This document shows, piece by piece, positions 30,244-38,530 of a stretch of 54,922 nucleotides of DNA; the stretch's first letter is position 1, and each line of letters starts with the position of its first letter. Source of the DNA: Streptomyces luteolus (lineage in GTDB: Bacteria > Actinomycetota > Actinomycetes > Streptomycetales > Streptomycetaceae); NCBI RefSeq assembly GCF_029968015.1, contig NZ_JASCIS010000052.1:1-54922 (forward strand). The letters are read 5' to 3'. The notes beneath the pieces are model-generated. The model was not told the DNA's origin and did no database searches. It worked only from the letters and a program-made list of their open reading frames with translations. A program made the translations under genes and the position numbers.

Positions 30244-30852
30244 TCAGGCGTCGCTCGCGGCGGCGCGGCGCGCGAGGTCCTCCCATACGGTGCGGACCTG
30301 GGGTTCCAGCGCCTCGATCGGGCCGTCGTTGTCGATCACGATGTCGGCGGTCTCCAGGCGCTTCTCCCGGGTGGACTGGGCCGCCATCCGCGCGCGGGCG
30401 TCCTCCTCGGTCATGCCGCGCAGCCGTACGAGCCGGTCGAGCTGCGTCTCCGGGGACGCGTCGACGACGACCACCAGGTCGTACAGCGGTGCCAGGCCGT
30501 TCTCGGTGAGCAGCGGCACATCGTGTACGACGACGGAGTCGGCGTCGGCCGCGGCTTCCAACTCGGCGGAGCGGGCGCCCACCAGGGGGTGGACGATGCC
30601 GTTGAGGACGGCGAGGCGGTCCGGGTCGGCGAAGACGACGGCACCGAGCCGGGGCCGGTCGAGGCTGCCGTCGGCGGCGAGCACCTCGGGCCCGAAGGCC
30701 TCGACGACCGCCCGCAGCCCCGGAGTTCCCCGTTCCACAACCTCGCGCGCGATCCGGTCGGCGTCGATCAGCACCGCGCCGTACGAGGCGAGGAGCCGGG
30801 ACACCTCGCTCTTGCCCGCGCCGATTCCGCCGGTCAAACCCACTTTCAGCAT
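30244..30852 (-). CDS. coaE: dephospho-CoA kinase
   Basis: This 202-residue enzyme catalyses the last step of coenzyme A synthesis, ATP-dependent phosphorylation of dephospho-CoA. It begins with MLKVGLTGGIGAGKSEVSRL (P-loop). LIDADRIAREVVE (the DAD motif) and the substrate segment VVHDVPLLTENGL follow. Its length fits bacterial CoaE without the actinobacterial GrpB-like extension. A TAAGCT box 7 nt before ATG 30852 suggests leaderless transcription. It lies close to rpsA, as in other Streptomyces. Confidence 0.97.
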   Translation of the reverse strand: MLKVGLTGGIGAGKSEVSRLLASYGAVLIDADRIAREVVERGTPGLRAVVEAFGPEVLAADGSLDRPRLGAVVFADPDRLAVLNGIVHPLVGARSAELEAAADADSVVVHDVPLLTENGLAPLYDLVVVVDASPETQLDRLVRLRGMTEEDARARMAAQSTREKRLETADIVIDNDGPIEALEPQVRTVWEDLARRAAASDA

Positions 30853-30859
30853 GCCCAGC

Positions 30860-30865
30860 AGCTTA
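30860..30865 (-). promoter_or_regulatory. -10 box of a leaderless promoter (coaE)
   Basis: TAAGCT-N7-ATG on the minus strand; there is no Shine-Dalgarno. Confidence 0.4.
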
Positions 30866-30958
30866 GGGCCTCGCTTCACTCTCCGCTGCGCGTCCCCTCG
30901 GGATCTTCACGTCGACCGGCCTGATCCGAAGACGGGCCTGGTCCACAGGGGGCGGCGC

Positions 30959-31897
30959 CTAGCCCTCGCCCTCCCGCTCCGCGAGGAACCGCTCGAACTC
31001 TCGGCCGATCTCGTCCGCGGAGGGGATCTCCACCGGTTCGGCGAGCATGTTGCCGCGCGTCTCCGCGCCCGCCGCCGCGTCGTACTGGTGCTCAAGTCCC
31101 TGGACCATGGCGACGAGTTCCTCGTCCCCCTCCTGGATCTGGCGGTCGATCTCGTTCTGCGTGCGGTGCGCCTCGGTGCGCAGGGCGTGCGCGGCCGCGG
31201 GCAGCACCAGGCCGGTGGCCGAGGTGACCGACTCCAGGGCGGTGAGGGCCGCGTCCGGGTAGGCGGAGCGGGCGATGTAGTGCGGGACATGCGCCGCGAC
31301 ACCCAGGACGTCGTGACCGGCTCCCATCAGGCGGTACTCGATCAGGGCCTCCGCGCTGCCGGGCACCTGCGCCTCATCGAAGGGCGAGGTGTGTCCGGGC
31401 ACGAGGTCGCTGCGGTTGCCGTGCGGAGTCAGGCCTACGGGCCTGGTGTGCGGCACACCCATGGGGATGCCGTGGAAGTTCACCGACAGGCGGACGCCGA
31501 GGCGCTCGACGATCTGCTTGACGGCGGCCGCGAACCGCTCCCACTCGACGTCCGGTTCGGGTCCGGAGAGCAGCAGGAAGGGCGCGCCGGTGGCGTCCTG
31601 GAGGAGGCGCACTTCGAGTGCCGGGACCTCGTAGTCGCTCCAGCGGTCGCGCTCGAAGGTGAGCAGGGGGCGGCGCGCGCGGTAGTCGATCAGCCGGTCG
31701 TGGTCGAAGCGGGCGACGACCTGGCCGGGGAGCGTGTCGACGAGCTTCTCGACGATCTGGTCACCGGTGTCACCGGCGTCGATGTATCCGTCGAAGTGGT
31801 AGAGCATGACAAGCCCGGCCGACTCCTGCGCCAGCGCCATGTCGACGACCGCCAGGCCCTTCGGCTCCCACGTGTACAAACCCTCGGGATCAACCAC
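30959..31897 (-). CDS. PAC2 (proteasome assembly chaperone-like) family protein
   Basis: This 312-residue actinobacterial PAC2 protein carries LVMLYHFDGYIDAGDTGDQI, FDHDRLIDYRARRPLLTFER, LLLSGPEPDVEWERFAAAVK, LGVRLSVNFHGIPMGVPHTR and HVPHYIARSAYPDAALTALE. The C-terminus has acidic helices (TQNEIDRQIQEGDEELVAMV). The role in bacteria is not settled; archaeal and eukaryotic relatives assist proteasome assembly, and Streptomyces has a 20S proteasome. GTG 31897 has GAGGAG 8 nt upstream. Confidence 0.93.
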   Translation of the reverse strand: MVDPEGLYTWEPKGLAVVDMALAQESAGLVMLYHFDGYIDAGDTGDQIVEKLVDTLPGQVVARFDHDRLIDYRARRPLLTFERDRWSDYEVPALEVRLLQDATGAPFLLLSGPEPDVEWERFAAAVKQIVERLGVRLSVNFHGIPMGVPHTRPVGLTPHGNRSDLVPGHTSPFDEAQVPGSAEALIEYRLMGAGHDVLGVAAHVPHYIARSAYPDAALTALESVTSATGLVLPAAAHALRTEAHRTQNEIDRQIQEGDEELVAMVQGLEHQYDAAAGAETRGNMLAEPVEIPSADEIGREFERFLAEREGEG

Positions 31898-32007
31898 AGT
31901 GACCGCTCCTCCTCGTGTTCGTACTGCACAACACGTCACGCGGCACGAGCATTCCCACCCGCGCTCGTGAACACCTGGAGCGGCAAGCCGAGTTAAGCGG
32001 CACCTCC

Positions 32008-32019
32008 TGGTCCAGACCT
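32008..32019. promoter_or_regulatory. DasR-type operator (TGGTCCAGACCT)
   Basis: This 12-mer is identical to the direct-repeat unit known from Streptomyces chitinase promoters and matches the DasR dre core. Its last base is the first base of the -35 hexamer of the beta-helix gene, so a bound repressor would block RNA polymerase. Confidence 0.8.
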
Positions 32020-32047
32020 TGACGCGGACATGCCTCGTCCCTACCTT
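32019..32047 (+). promoter_or_regulatory. HrdB-type promoter of the beta-helix gene
   Basis: TTGACG (32019-32024), 17 nt, TACCTT (32042-32047). This is close to the consensus with ideal spacing and predicts a leader of about 50 nt. Confidence 0.8.
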
Positions 32048-32104
32048 CCGGGAGCAGCCCCTCGTTCACAAACGGGCCCCACATTCATATAGGAGAACCC
32101 CCAC

Positions 32105-33058
32105 ATGCGTACGCGTACTCTCCTCACCACTCTGGCCGCCCTGACCGCCGCCGCAGCTGGCCCCTCGGCGGCCGCCGCGGCTCCGGACGCGGTCATCGAC
32201 GTGTCCACCTCGGCCGAATTGAAGTCGGCCCTGTCCTCGGCCCGCGCCGGCGACACCATCCGCCTCGCCGACGGCACGTACAGCGGCAACTTCAAGACCA
32301 CGACGGCGGCCCGCTCCGACGCCCGCATCACGCTCACCGGCTCCCCGAAGGCGGTTCTGACGGCGGGCGGCGGCTATGGCCTGCACCTCGACGGGGCCGC
32401 GTACTGGACCGTGCGGGGCATCACCGTCACGGGCGGCCAGAAGGGCATCATGATCGACGCGGCCCGCGGGGTGACCGTCGACTCCGTCACGGTGCACGGT
32501 CTGGACATGGAGGGCGTCCACTTCCGCAAGTCGTCGAGCGACGGCGTCATCAAGGACTCCCGCATCTACGACACCGGCAACGACGGCCGCGGCATGGGCG
32601 AGGGCGTCTACGTGGGCAGCGCGAACACCCTGGACGACAAGAGCGACCGTGTGCGGATCACCGGCAACACCATCGGCCCGGACGTCGGCGGCGAGAGCGT
32701 CGACATCAAGGAGGGCACCACGGGCGCCCGGATCATCGGCAACACCTTCGACGGCAGGGGCCTGACGGGCGCGAACTACGACGACTCATGGGTCGACGTG
32801 AAGGGCAACGACGTCCTGGTGGAGAACAACCGGGGCGAGAACACCACGAACAACGGCTACGAGACACACAGTCAGAGGCCCGGCTGGGGCTGCGGCACGG
32901 TCTTCCGCGACAACGCCTCGGACCTGACGGGCGCGACGGGCGGCAAGCAGCTGGCGATCAACGTGGCCAACCACAGCGGCGACTGCCCGACGACGGTCCA
33001 CGCGAGCAACACGGTCACGGGCGGCAAGGGCCTGACGAACATCCCCGTCACACCTTGA
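32105..33058 (+). CDS. secreted right-handed parallel beta-helix protein
   Basis: This 317-residue protein has a signal peptide (RTLLTTLAALTAAAAGPSAA, AAA). Next comes VIDVSTSAELKSALSSARAG and DTIRLADGTYSGNFKTTTAA, the classic entry of pectate-lyase-like and PL6-like beta-helices. Rungs such as WTVRGITVTGGQKGIMIDAA, GVTVDSVTVHGLDMEGVHFR, VRITGNTIGPDVGGESVDIK and ARIIGNTFDG follow. The C-terminal GWGCGTVFRDN and NHSGDCPTT have Cys for a disulfide. It is probably an extracellular polysaccharide lyase, hydrolase or binding protein; the substrate is unknown. The DasR-like operator suggests a link to chitin or aminosugar use. Confidence 0.85.
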   Translation: MRTRTLLTTLAALTAAAAGPSAAAAAPDAVIDVSTSAELKSALSSARAGDTIRLADGTYSGNFKTTTAARSDARITLTGSPKAVLTAGGGYGLHLDGAAYWTVRGITVTGGQKGIMIDAARGVTVDSVTVHGLDMEGVHFRKSSSDGVIKDSRIYDTGNDGRGMGEGVYVGSANTLDDKSDRVRITGNTIGPDVGGESVDIKEGTTGARIIGNTFDGRGLTGANYDDSWVDVKGNDVLVENNRGENTTNNGYETHSQRPGWGCGTVFRDNASDLTGATGGKQLAINVANHSGDCPTTVHASNTVTGGKGLTNIPVTP

Positions 33059-33072
33059 AGGCTGGGGGTGCC

Positions 33073-33103
33073 GCGACAGGGGCGCGGGGAACTGCGCGAG
33101 CAA
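33073..33103. repeat. dispersed Streptomyces intergenic motif (GGGGCGCGGGGAACTGCGCGA type)
   Basis: AGGGGCGCGGGGAACTGCGC followed by GAGCAACCACG matches a motif that recurs after genes in many Streptomyces genomes. Its function is unknown; it sits between the beta-helix stop and the terminator. Confidence 0.6.
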
Positions 33104-33161
33104 CCACGACGAGAGCCGCACCCGCGAAACAAGAGGCCGCCCCACGGCGAATGGACGAAAC

Positions 33162-33201
33162 AACAAGTGGGCCCGCACCAGAAGGTGCGGGCCCACTTGT
33201 T
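33162..33201. terminator. bidirectional terminator between the beta-helix gene and rpsA
   Basis: An 18-bp perfect stem (AACAAGTGGGCCCGCACC and its complement) has an AGAA tetraloop. It ends in TTGTT on one side and has AACAA on the other, so it can serve both convergent genes. Confidence 0.9.
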
Positions 33202-33226
33202 CAACTACCTGCTAGCGCAGAGCGAT

Positions 33227-34738
33227 TCAGCTCTGACCACCGGCCAGCTTCTCGCGAAGCGCGGCCAGCGCCTCGTCCGAAGCCAGGGCGCCGGAGTTGT
33301 CGTCCGACTCCGAGGAGTACGAACCGCCGCCGCCACCGCCAGCCGCAGCCGGAGCCGCACCGCTGGGCGCAGCCGCACCCTCGGCCTCGGCCTGGGCGTC
33401 GGCCTCGCGGGACTTGATGACCTGAGCCTGGTGCTGCTCGAAGCGCTGCTGCGCCTCGGCGTACTGGGTCTCCCAGGCCTCGCGCTGGGTCTCGTAGCCC
33501 TCGAGCCAGTCGTTGGTCTCGGGGTCGAAGCCCTCGGGGTAGATGTAGTTGCCCTGGTCGTCGTACGACGCGGCCATGCCGTACAGGGTCGGGTCGAACT
33601 CGACGGCCGACGGGTCGGCGCCGAAGGCCTCGTTGGCCTGCTTCAGCGAGAGGCTGATGCGGCGACGCTCGAGGTCGATGTCGATGACCTTGACGAAGAT
33701 CTCGTCGTTGACCTGGACGACCTGCTCCGGGATCTCCACGTGGCGCTCGGCCAGCTCGGAGATGTGCACCAGACCCTCGATGCCCTCGTCCACGCGGACG
33801 AACGCACCGAACGGAACCAGCTTCGTGACCTTGCCGGGCACGACCTGGCCGATCTGGTGGGTGCGGGCGAACTGCTGCCACGGGTCTTCCTGCGTCGCCT
33901 TGAGCGACAGGGAGACACGCTCGCGGTCCATGTCCACGTCGAGAACCTCGACGGTGACTTCCTGGCCGACCTCGACAACCTCGGAGGGGTGGTCGATGTG
34001 CTTCCAGGAGAGCTCGGAGACGTGGACCAGACCGTCGACGCCACCCAGGTCCACGAAGGCACCGAAGTTGACGATCGAGGAGACGACGCCGGAGCGGACC
34101 TGACCCTTCTGGAGGGTGGTGAGGAACGTCTGGCGGACCTCGGACTGGGTCTGCTCGAGCCAGGCACGGCGGGACAGGACCACGTTGTTGCGGTTCTTGT
34201 CCAGCTCGATGATCTTCGCCTCGAGCTCCTTGCCCACGTAGGGCTGGAGGTCGCGGACGCGGCGCATCTCGACCAGGGAGGCCGGAAGGAAGCCACGGAG
34301 GCCGATGTCGAGGATGAGACCACCCTTGACGACCTCGATGACGGTACCGGTGACGATGCCGTCCTCTTCCTTGATCTTCTCGATGGTGCCCCAGGCACGC
34401 TCGTACTGGGCGCGCTTCTTCGAGAGGATCAGGCGGCCTTCCTTGTCCTCCTTCTGGAGGACCAGGGCCTCGATCTCGTCACCGACGGCGACGACCTCGT
34501 TGGGGTCGACGTCGTGCTTGATCGAGAGCTCGCGGCTCGGGATGACACCTTCGGTCTTGTAACCGATGTCGAGCAGGACCTCGTCCCGGTCGACCTTCAC
34601 GATGACGCCGTCGACGATGTCGCCGTCGTTGAAGTACTTGATCGTCTCGTCGATCGCGGCGAGGAAGGCTTCCTCGTTACCGATGTCGTTGACCGCAACC
34701 TGCGGGGTGGTGGCGGTGGTCTCGGTGCTGCTCGTCAT
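33227..34738 (-). CDS. rpsA: 30S ribosomal protein S1
   Basis: This 503-residue protein is S1, which helps bind mRNA to the 30S subunit. Four S1/OB domains are visible: GDIVDGVIVKVDRDEVLLDI, VTGTVIEVVKGGLILDIGLR, GVVSSIVNFGAFVDLGGVDG and GKVTKLVPFGAFVRVDEGIE. Each ends in VLSRR/VSLSLK/ISLSLK-type segments. A disordered acidic and Gly/Ala-rich tail (AAPSGAAPAAAGGGGGGSYS) follows, as in actinobacterial S1, which is shorter than the six-domain E. coli form. It starts at ATG 34738 with only a distant GGAG, as befits an autoregulated S1 gene. Confidence 0.98.
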   Translation of the reverse strand: MTSSTETTATTPQVAVNDIGNEEAFLAAIDETIKYFNDGDIVDGVIVKVDRDEVLLDIGYKTEGVIPSRELSIKHDVDPNEVVAVGDEIEALVLQKEDKEGRLILSKKRAQYERAWGTIEKIKEEDGIVTGTVIEVVKGGLILDIGLRGFLPASLVEMRRVRDLQPYVGKELEAKIIELDKNRNNVVLSRRAWLEQTQSEVRQTFLTTLQKGQVRSGVVSSIVNFGAFVDLGGVDGLVHVSELSWKHIDHPSEVVEVGQEVTVEVLDVDMDRERVSLSLKATQEDPWQQFARTHQIGQVVPGKVTKLVPFGAFVRVDEGIEGLVHISELAERHVEIPEQVVQVNDEIFVKVIDIDLERRRISLSLKQANEAFGADPSAVEFDPTLYGMAASYDDQGNYIYPEGFDPETNDWLEGYETQREAWETQYAEAQQRFEQHQAQVIKSREADAQAEAEGAAAPSGAAPAAAGGGGGGSYSSESDDNSGALASDEALAALREKLAGGQS

Positions 34739-34948
34739 GTGGGAAAGGGCTCCGGTACGGACATTGAAGTCGTAGGTACTGCTACGCCGAGAGCCCATTT
34801 CGCCCTGCAGAAGCCAGACAGTTCAGGAGGCGCGGTTTCCCCATGAAGACTTCCCAAGGGAAAAACGGAATCGCCTCGACAACCGAGGGGACATACAACA
34901 GATGCGAGCGCACCCTGCTCTGTCTGAGGAGCGCAGGCCGCCAGCGCA
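34739..34948 (-). other. rpsA mRNA leader
   Basis: About 210 nt lie between the predicted start of transcription and the ATG. No protein-coding signal was seen on either strand. A leader of this length in front of a ribosomal protein gene could be an autoregulatory S1-binding site. Confidence 0.5.
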
Positions 34949-34954
34949 ACTTGT

Positions 34955-34983
34955 AGCATACGGGGGCTGCCGGGCAGGGTCAA
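34955..34983 (-). promoter_or_regulatory. rpsA promoter
   Basis: On the minus strand this is TTGACC (34978-34983), 17 nt, TATGCT (34955-34960). It is close to the HrdB consensus with ideal spacing. Confidence 0.8.
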
Positions 34984-35052
34984 TGCGCGAAGGCGGGCAC
35001 CCGGGGCGGATCGCCGCATTCCCGGCACAAGAACTGTCGCACGAGGCCAACA

Positions 35053-35955
35053 GTGCCCCGCAATACCCCGCAGCGACAGCTTTCGAGGACAAGACGGAAC
35101 AGTACGACGAGGGAGCCGACCATCCAAGAGCACGAGCTGCCCGAGCCGGAAGCGACCCGACGTGACTCGGGCGTCACCGAGAGCAGCCGCGCGAACCGCG
35201 GCTGGTGGGACCGGAACGCGGACGAGTACCAGGTCGAGCACGGCACCTTCCTCGGCGACGACCGCTTCGTCTGGTGCCCCGAGGGGCTCGACGAGGTCGA
35301 GGCCGAGCTGCTCGGCCCGGCCGAGGACCTGAAGGGCCGGGACGTACTGGAGATCGGCGCCGGCGCCGCACAGTGCTCGCGCTGGCTGGCCGCCCAGGGA
35401 GCGCGCCCGGTCGCCCTCGACCTCTCCTACCGCCAGCTCCAGCACGCGCTGCGGATCGACGAGCTGAACTCGGCGGCGCCCTTCCCCCTGGTACAGGCGG
35501 ACGCGGGTGCGCTGCCCTTCGCCGACGCCTCCTTCGACCTGGCCTGCTCCGCGTACGGGGCGCTGCCGTTCGTCGCCGACCCGGTGCTCGTGCTGCGTGA
35601 GGTGCGCAGGGTGCTGCGGCCGGGCGGGCGGTTCGTGTTCTCCGTGACGCACCCGCTGCGCTGGGCCTTCCCGGACGAGCCGGGCCCCGAGGGCCTGTCC
35701 GTGTCCGCCTCCTACTTCGACCGCACTCCTTATGTGGAGCAGGACGAGCAGGGCCGCGCCGTCTATGTGGAGCACCACCGGACCGTCGGCGACCGGGTGC
35801 GGGACGTGGTCGCGGGCGGCTTCCGGCTCGTGGACCTGGTCGAGCCGGAGTGGCCGGAGTGGAACACCCAGGAGTGGGGCGGCTGGTCCCCGCTGCGCGG
35901 CGGGCTGATCCCGGGTACCGCGATCTTCGTGTGCGAACGGGACGAGCGCGGCTGA
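35053..35955 (+). CDS. class I SAM-dependent methyltransferase
   Basis: This 300-residue (from GTG 35053) methyltransferase begins its conserved part at SSRANRGWWDRNADEYQVEH. It has motif I DVLEIGAGAAQCSRWLAAQG, followed by ARPVALDLSYRQLQHALRID and GALPFADASFDLACSAYGAL. LREVRRVLRPGGRFVFSVTH is the post-motif region. This type is conserved beside rpsA in Streptomyces. The start is doubtful: the GTG has no Shine-Dalgarno. The only well-placed one (GAGGGAG at 35109-35115) precedes an ATC at 35122 in the same frame. Substrate unknown. Confidence 0.88.
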   Translation: MPRNTPQRQLSRTRRNSTTREPTIQEHELPEPEATRRDSGVTESSRANRGWWDRNADEYQVEHGTFLGDDRFVWCPEGLDEVEAELLGPAEDLKGRDVLEIGAGAAQCSRWLAAQGARPVALDLSYRQLQHALRIDELNSAAPFPLVQADAGALPFADASFDLACSAYGALPFVADPVLVLREVRRVLRPGGRFVFSVTHPLRWAFPDEPGPEGLSVSASYFDRTPYVEQDEQGRAVYVEHHRTVGDRVRDVVAGGFRLVDLVEPEWPEWNTQEWGGWSPLRGGLIPGTAIFVCERDERG

Positions 35956-36004
35956 TCCCGTACGGACGCGGGGCCTGTCAGTGCCGTCCGGGAGACTGGT
36001 GGGC

Positions 36005-38512
36005 GTGATCCGTAGCGACGTCCTGGAGCAGTTGCCCGTACGGCAGGCCGTGCCCGAGTTGCGTGCCGCCCTGGAGGAGCGGGGCGCGGCGGTGCTGTGC
36101 GCGCCGCCCGGCACGGGCAAGACGACGCTGGTGCCGCTGGAGCTGGCGGGCCTCCTCGGGGGTTCGGCGCGGCGGCGCGTGGTGGTGGCCGAGCCGCGGC
36201 GGATCGCGGCGCGGGCCGCGGCGCGGCGGATGGCGTGGCTGCTCGGCGAGAAGGTCGGCGAGAGCGTGGGGTTCACGGTGCGCGGGGAGCGCGTCGTCGG
36301 GCGGCACACGCGCGTGGAGGTCGTCACGACCGGTGTGCTGCTGCAACGCCTGCAGCGCGACCAGGAGTTGGCCGGGGTCGACGTGGTCGTCCTCGACGAG
36401 TGTCACGAGCGGCATCTGGACGCGGACACGGTGGCGGCGTTCCTCCTCGACGTACGGGCCGCGCTGCGGCCGGAGCTGGAGCTGGTGGCGGCCTCGGCGA
36501 CGACCGACGCGGAAGGGTGGGCGCGGCTGCTCGGCGGTGCGCCGGTGGTCGAGGCGCAGGGTGTCGCGTACCCGGTGGACGTGGTGTGGGCGCCGCCCAC
36601 GCGTCCGGTGCGGCCTCCTCATGGCATGCGGGTGGATCCGGCGCTGCTCTCCCATGTCGCGGCGGTGGTGCGTCGGGCGCTCGCGGAGCGGGACGGGGAT
36701 GTGCTGTGCTTCCTGCCCGGTGTCGGTGAGATCGCGCGCGTGGCAGGGCAGTTGGGGGATCTGGGCGGCGCCGAGGTGCTGCAGGTGCACGGGCGGGCTC
36801 CGGCCGCGGTGCAGGACGCGGTGCTGTCGCCGGGTGCGGGGCGGCGGGTGGTCCTGGCCACGTCGGTCGCGGAGTCGTCGCTGACGGTGCCGGGGGTGCG
36901 GGTGGTCGTGGACTCGGGGCTCGCGCGGGAGCCCCGTACCGATCACGCGCGGGGGCTGAGCGCGCTGACGACGGTGCGGGCCTCGCAGGCGGCCGGGCGG
37001 CAGCGCGCCGGGCGGGCCGGGCGGGAGGCGCCGGGTGCGGTGTACCGCTGCTGGGCGGAGGCGGAGCAGGGGCGGCTGCCACGGTTCCCGGCGCCGGAGA
37101 TCAAGGTGGCGGACCTCGCGGCGTTCGCACTGCAGGCCGCGTGCTGGGGCGCCCCGGACGCGTCGGGCCTCGCGCTGCTCGACGCACCTCCGGCCGGCGC
37201 GATGGCGGCGGCGCGGGAGGTGCTGACCGCGCTCGGCGCGCTGGCCGCGGACACCGGTCGGGTGACCGAACGGGGCGCGCGCATGGCCCGGTTGGGGCTG
37301 CATCCCCGCCTTGCGCGGGCGCTGCTCGACGGGGCTCATGAGGTGGGTGCGCGGGCCGCGGCCGAGGCGGTGGCGCTGTTGAGCGAGGAGCCGCCGCGCG
37401 AGTACGGCGACGACCTGGCGGCGGCCCTGCGGTCGGCGCGGCGCGGCGGTGACGCTTACGGGGCGCGCTGGCGGCAGGAGGTCCGCAGGCTCACGGCGGC
37501 CGTCGGGGAGCGGCGCGGGCGCGGGGCCGGCCTTGGCGACGACCGGGTGTGCGGGCTTGTCGCGTCGCTCGCGTTCCCGGAGCGGGTCGCACGCGCGCGT
37601 GGCGACGGCACGTTCCTGATGGCGTCGGGCACGGCCGCCGCGACGGGCCCCGGATCGCCGCTGCACGCCGCGCCCTGGCTGGCCGTCGCCGTGGCGGACC
37701 GCCCGGTGGGCTCGCCGCACGCGCGCGTGCGCCTCGGTGCGGTGGTCGACGAGGAGACGGTCCTACGGGCTGCCGCGCCGCTGCGGTCCGACGGCGAGGA
37801 GGTCGCCTGGGTGGACGGTGACGTGGTCGCGCGTAGTGTGCGCCGCCTGGGTGCCGTGGAGCTGGCGGTGCGCCCGCTCCGGGACGCCGACCCCGCCCTG
37901 GTCCGGGAGGCGCTCCTGACCGGCCTGCGCGAGGAGGGTACGGCGCTGCTCAAGTGGTCCGCCGACGCAAGGGAGTTGCGGTGCCGCCTCGCGTTCCTGC
38001 ACCGGCGTCTGGGGGCGCCGTGGCCGGACGTATCGGAAAACGCCCTGCACGCGCGCGTGGCGGAGTGGTTGGAGCCGGAGCTGTCCAAGGCGCGCAGGCG
38101 CGCGGACCTGGGCCGGATCGACGCGGGCCAGTGCCTGAACCGACTGCTGCCGTGGGCGGGCGGTCAGGCCGCGCGCCTGGACGAGCTGGCGCCGGAGCGG
38201 CTCGCGGTACCGAGCGGTTCGCGGATCCGGGTCGACTACTCCGATCCCGAACAGCCCGTCCTTGCCGTCAAGTTGCAGGAGATGTTCGGCCTCGCGCGGA
38301 CGCCGGAGGTCGCGGGGGTGCCCGTGCTGGTGCATCTGCTCTCCCCCGCCGGCCGGCCCGCGGCGGTGACCGCGGACCTCGCGTCGTTCTGGCGGGACGG
38401 CTATCGGGGCGTACGGGCGGAGCTGCGCGGCCGCTATCCGAAGCACCCGTGGCCGGAGGACCCGGCGTCGGCGGAGCCGACCCGCCATACGAACGCGCGG
38501 CTCAGGCGGTGA
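36005..38512 (+). CDS. hrpB: ATP-dependent RNA helicase HrpB
   Basis: This 835-residue DEAH/RHA-type helicase shows Walker A CAPPGTGKTTLVPLELAG, VVVAEPRRIAARAAARRMAW (motif Ia), VVVLDECHERHLDADT (DECH box), VAASATTDAEGW (motif III), ATSVAESSLTVPGVRVVVDS (motif V) and AAGRQRAGRAGREAPG (motif VI). The HA2 and the HrpB C-terminal regions follow (LLPWAGGQAARLDELAPERL, VLAVKLQEMFGLARTPEVAG, RGRYPKHPWPEDP). The exact substrate of HrpB is unknown. GTG 36005 (VIRSDVLEQLPVR) is chosen by similarity to family N-termini and a GGGAG 10 nt upstream; GTGs at 35981 and 35999 are alternatives. Confidence 0.95.
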   Translation: MIRSDVLEQLPVRQAVPELRAALEERGAAVLCAPPGTGKTTLVPLELAGLLGGSARRRVVVAEPRRIAARAAARRMAWLLGEKVGESVGFTVRGERVVGRHTRVEVVTTGVLLQRLQRDQELAGVDVVVLDECHERHLDADTVAAFLLDVRAALRPELELVAASATTDAEGWARLLGGAPVVEAQGVAYPVDVVWAPPTRPVRPPHGMRVDPALLSHVAAVVRRALAERDGDVLCFLPGVGEIARVAGQLGDLGGAEVLQVHGRAPAAVQDAVLSPGAGRRVVLATSVAESSLTVPGVRVVVDSGLAREPRTDHARGLSALTTVRASQAAGRQRAGRAGREAPGAVYRCWAEAEQGRLPRFPAPEIKVADLAAFALQAACWGAPDASGLALLDAPPAGAMAAAREVLTALGALAADTGRVTERGARMARLGLHPRLARALLDGAHEVGARAAAEAVALLSEEPPREYGDDLAAALRSARRGGDAYGARWRQEVRRLTAAVGERRGRGAGLGDDRVCGLVASLAFPERVARARGDGTFLMASGTAAATGPGSPLHAAPWLAVAVADRPVGSPHARVRLGAVVDEETVLRAAAPLRSDGEEVAWVDGDVVARSVRRLGAVELAVRPLRDADPALVREALLTGLREEGTALLKWSADARELRCRLAFLHRRLGAPWPDVSENALHARVAEWLEPELSKARRRADLGRIDAGQCLNRLLPWAGGQAARLDELAPERLAVPSGSRIRVDYSDPEQPVLAVKLQEMFGLARTPEVAGVPVLVHLLSPAGRPAAVTADLASFWRDGYRGVRAELRGRYPKHPWPEDPASAEPTRHTNARLRR

Positions 38513-38530
38513 GCCTTACGCGGCCGGGCC

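Noticed and set aside
31930..32084. Minus-strand ORF between the PAC2 gene and the beta-helix gene
   Set aside because: It overlaps a consensus plus-strand promoter and the DasR-like site and has no protein-like features.
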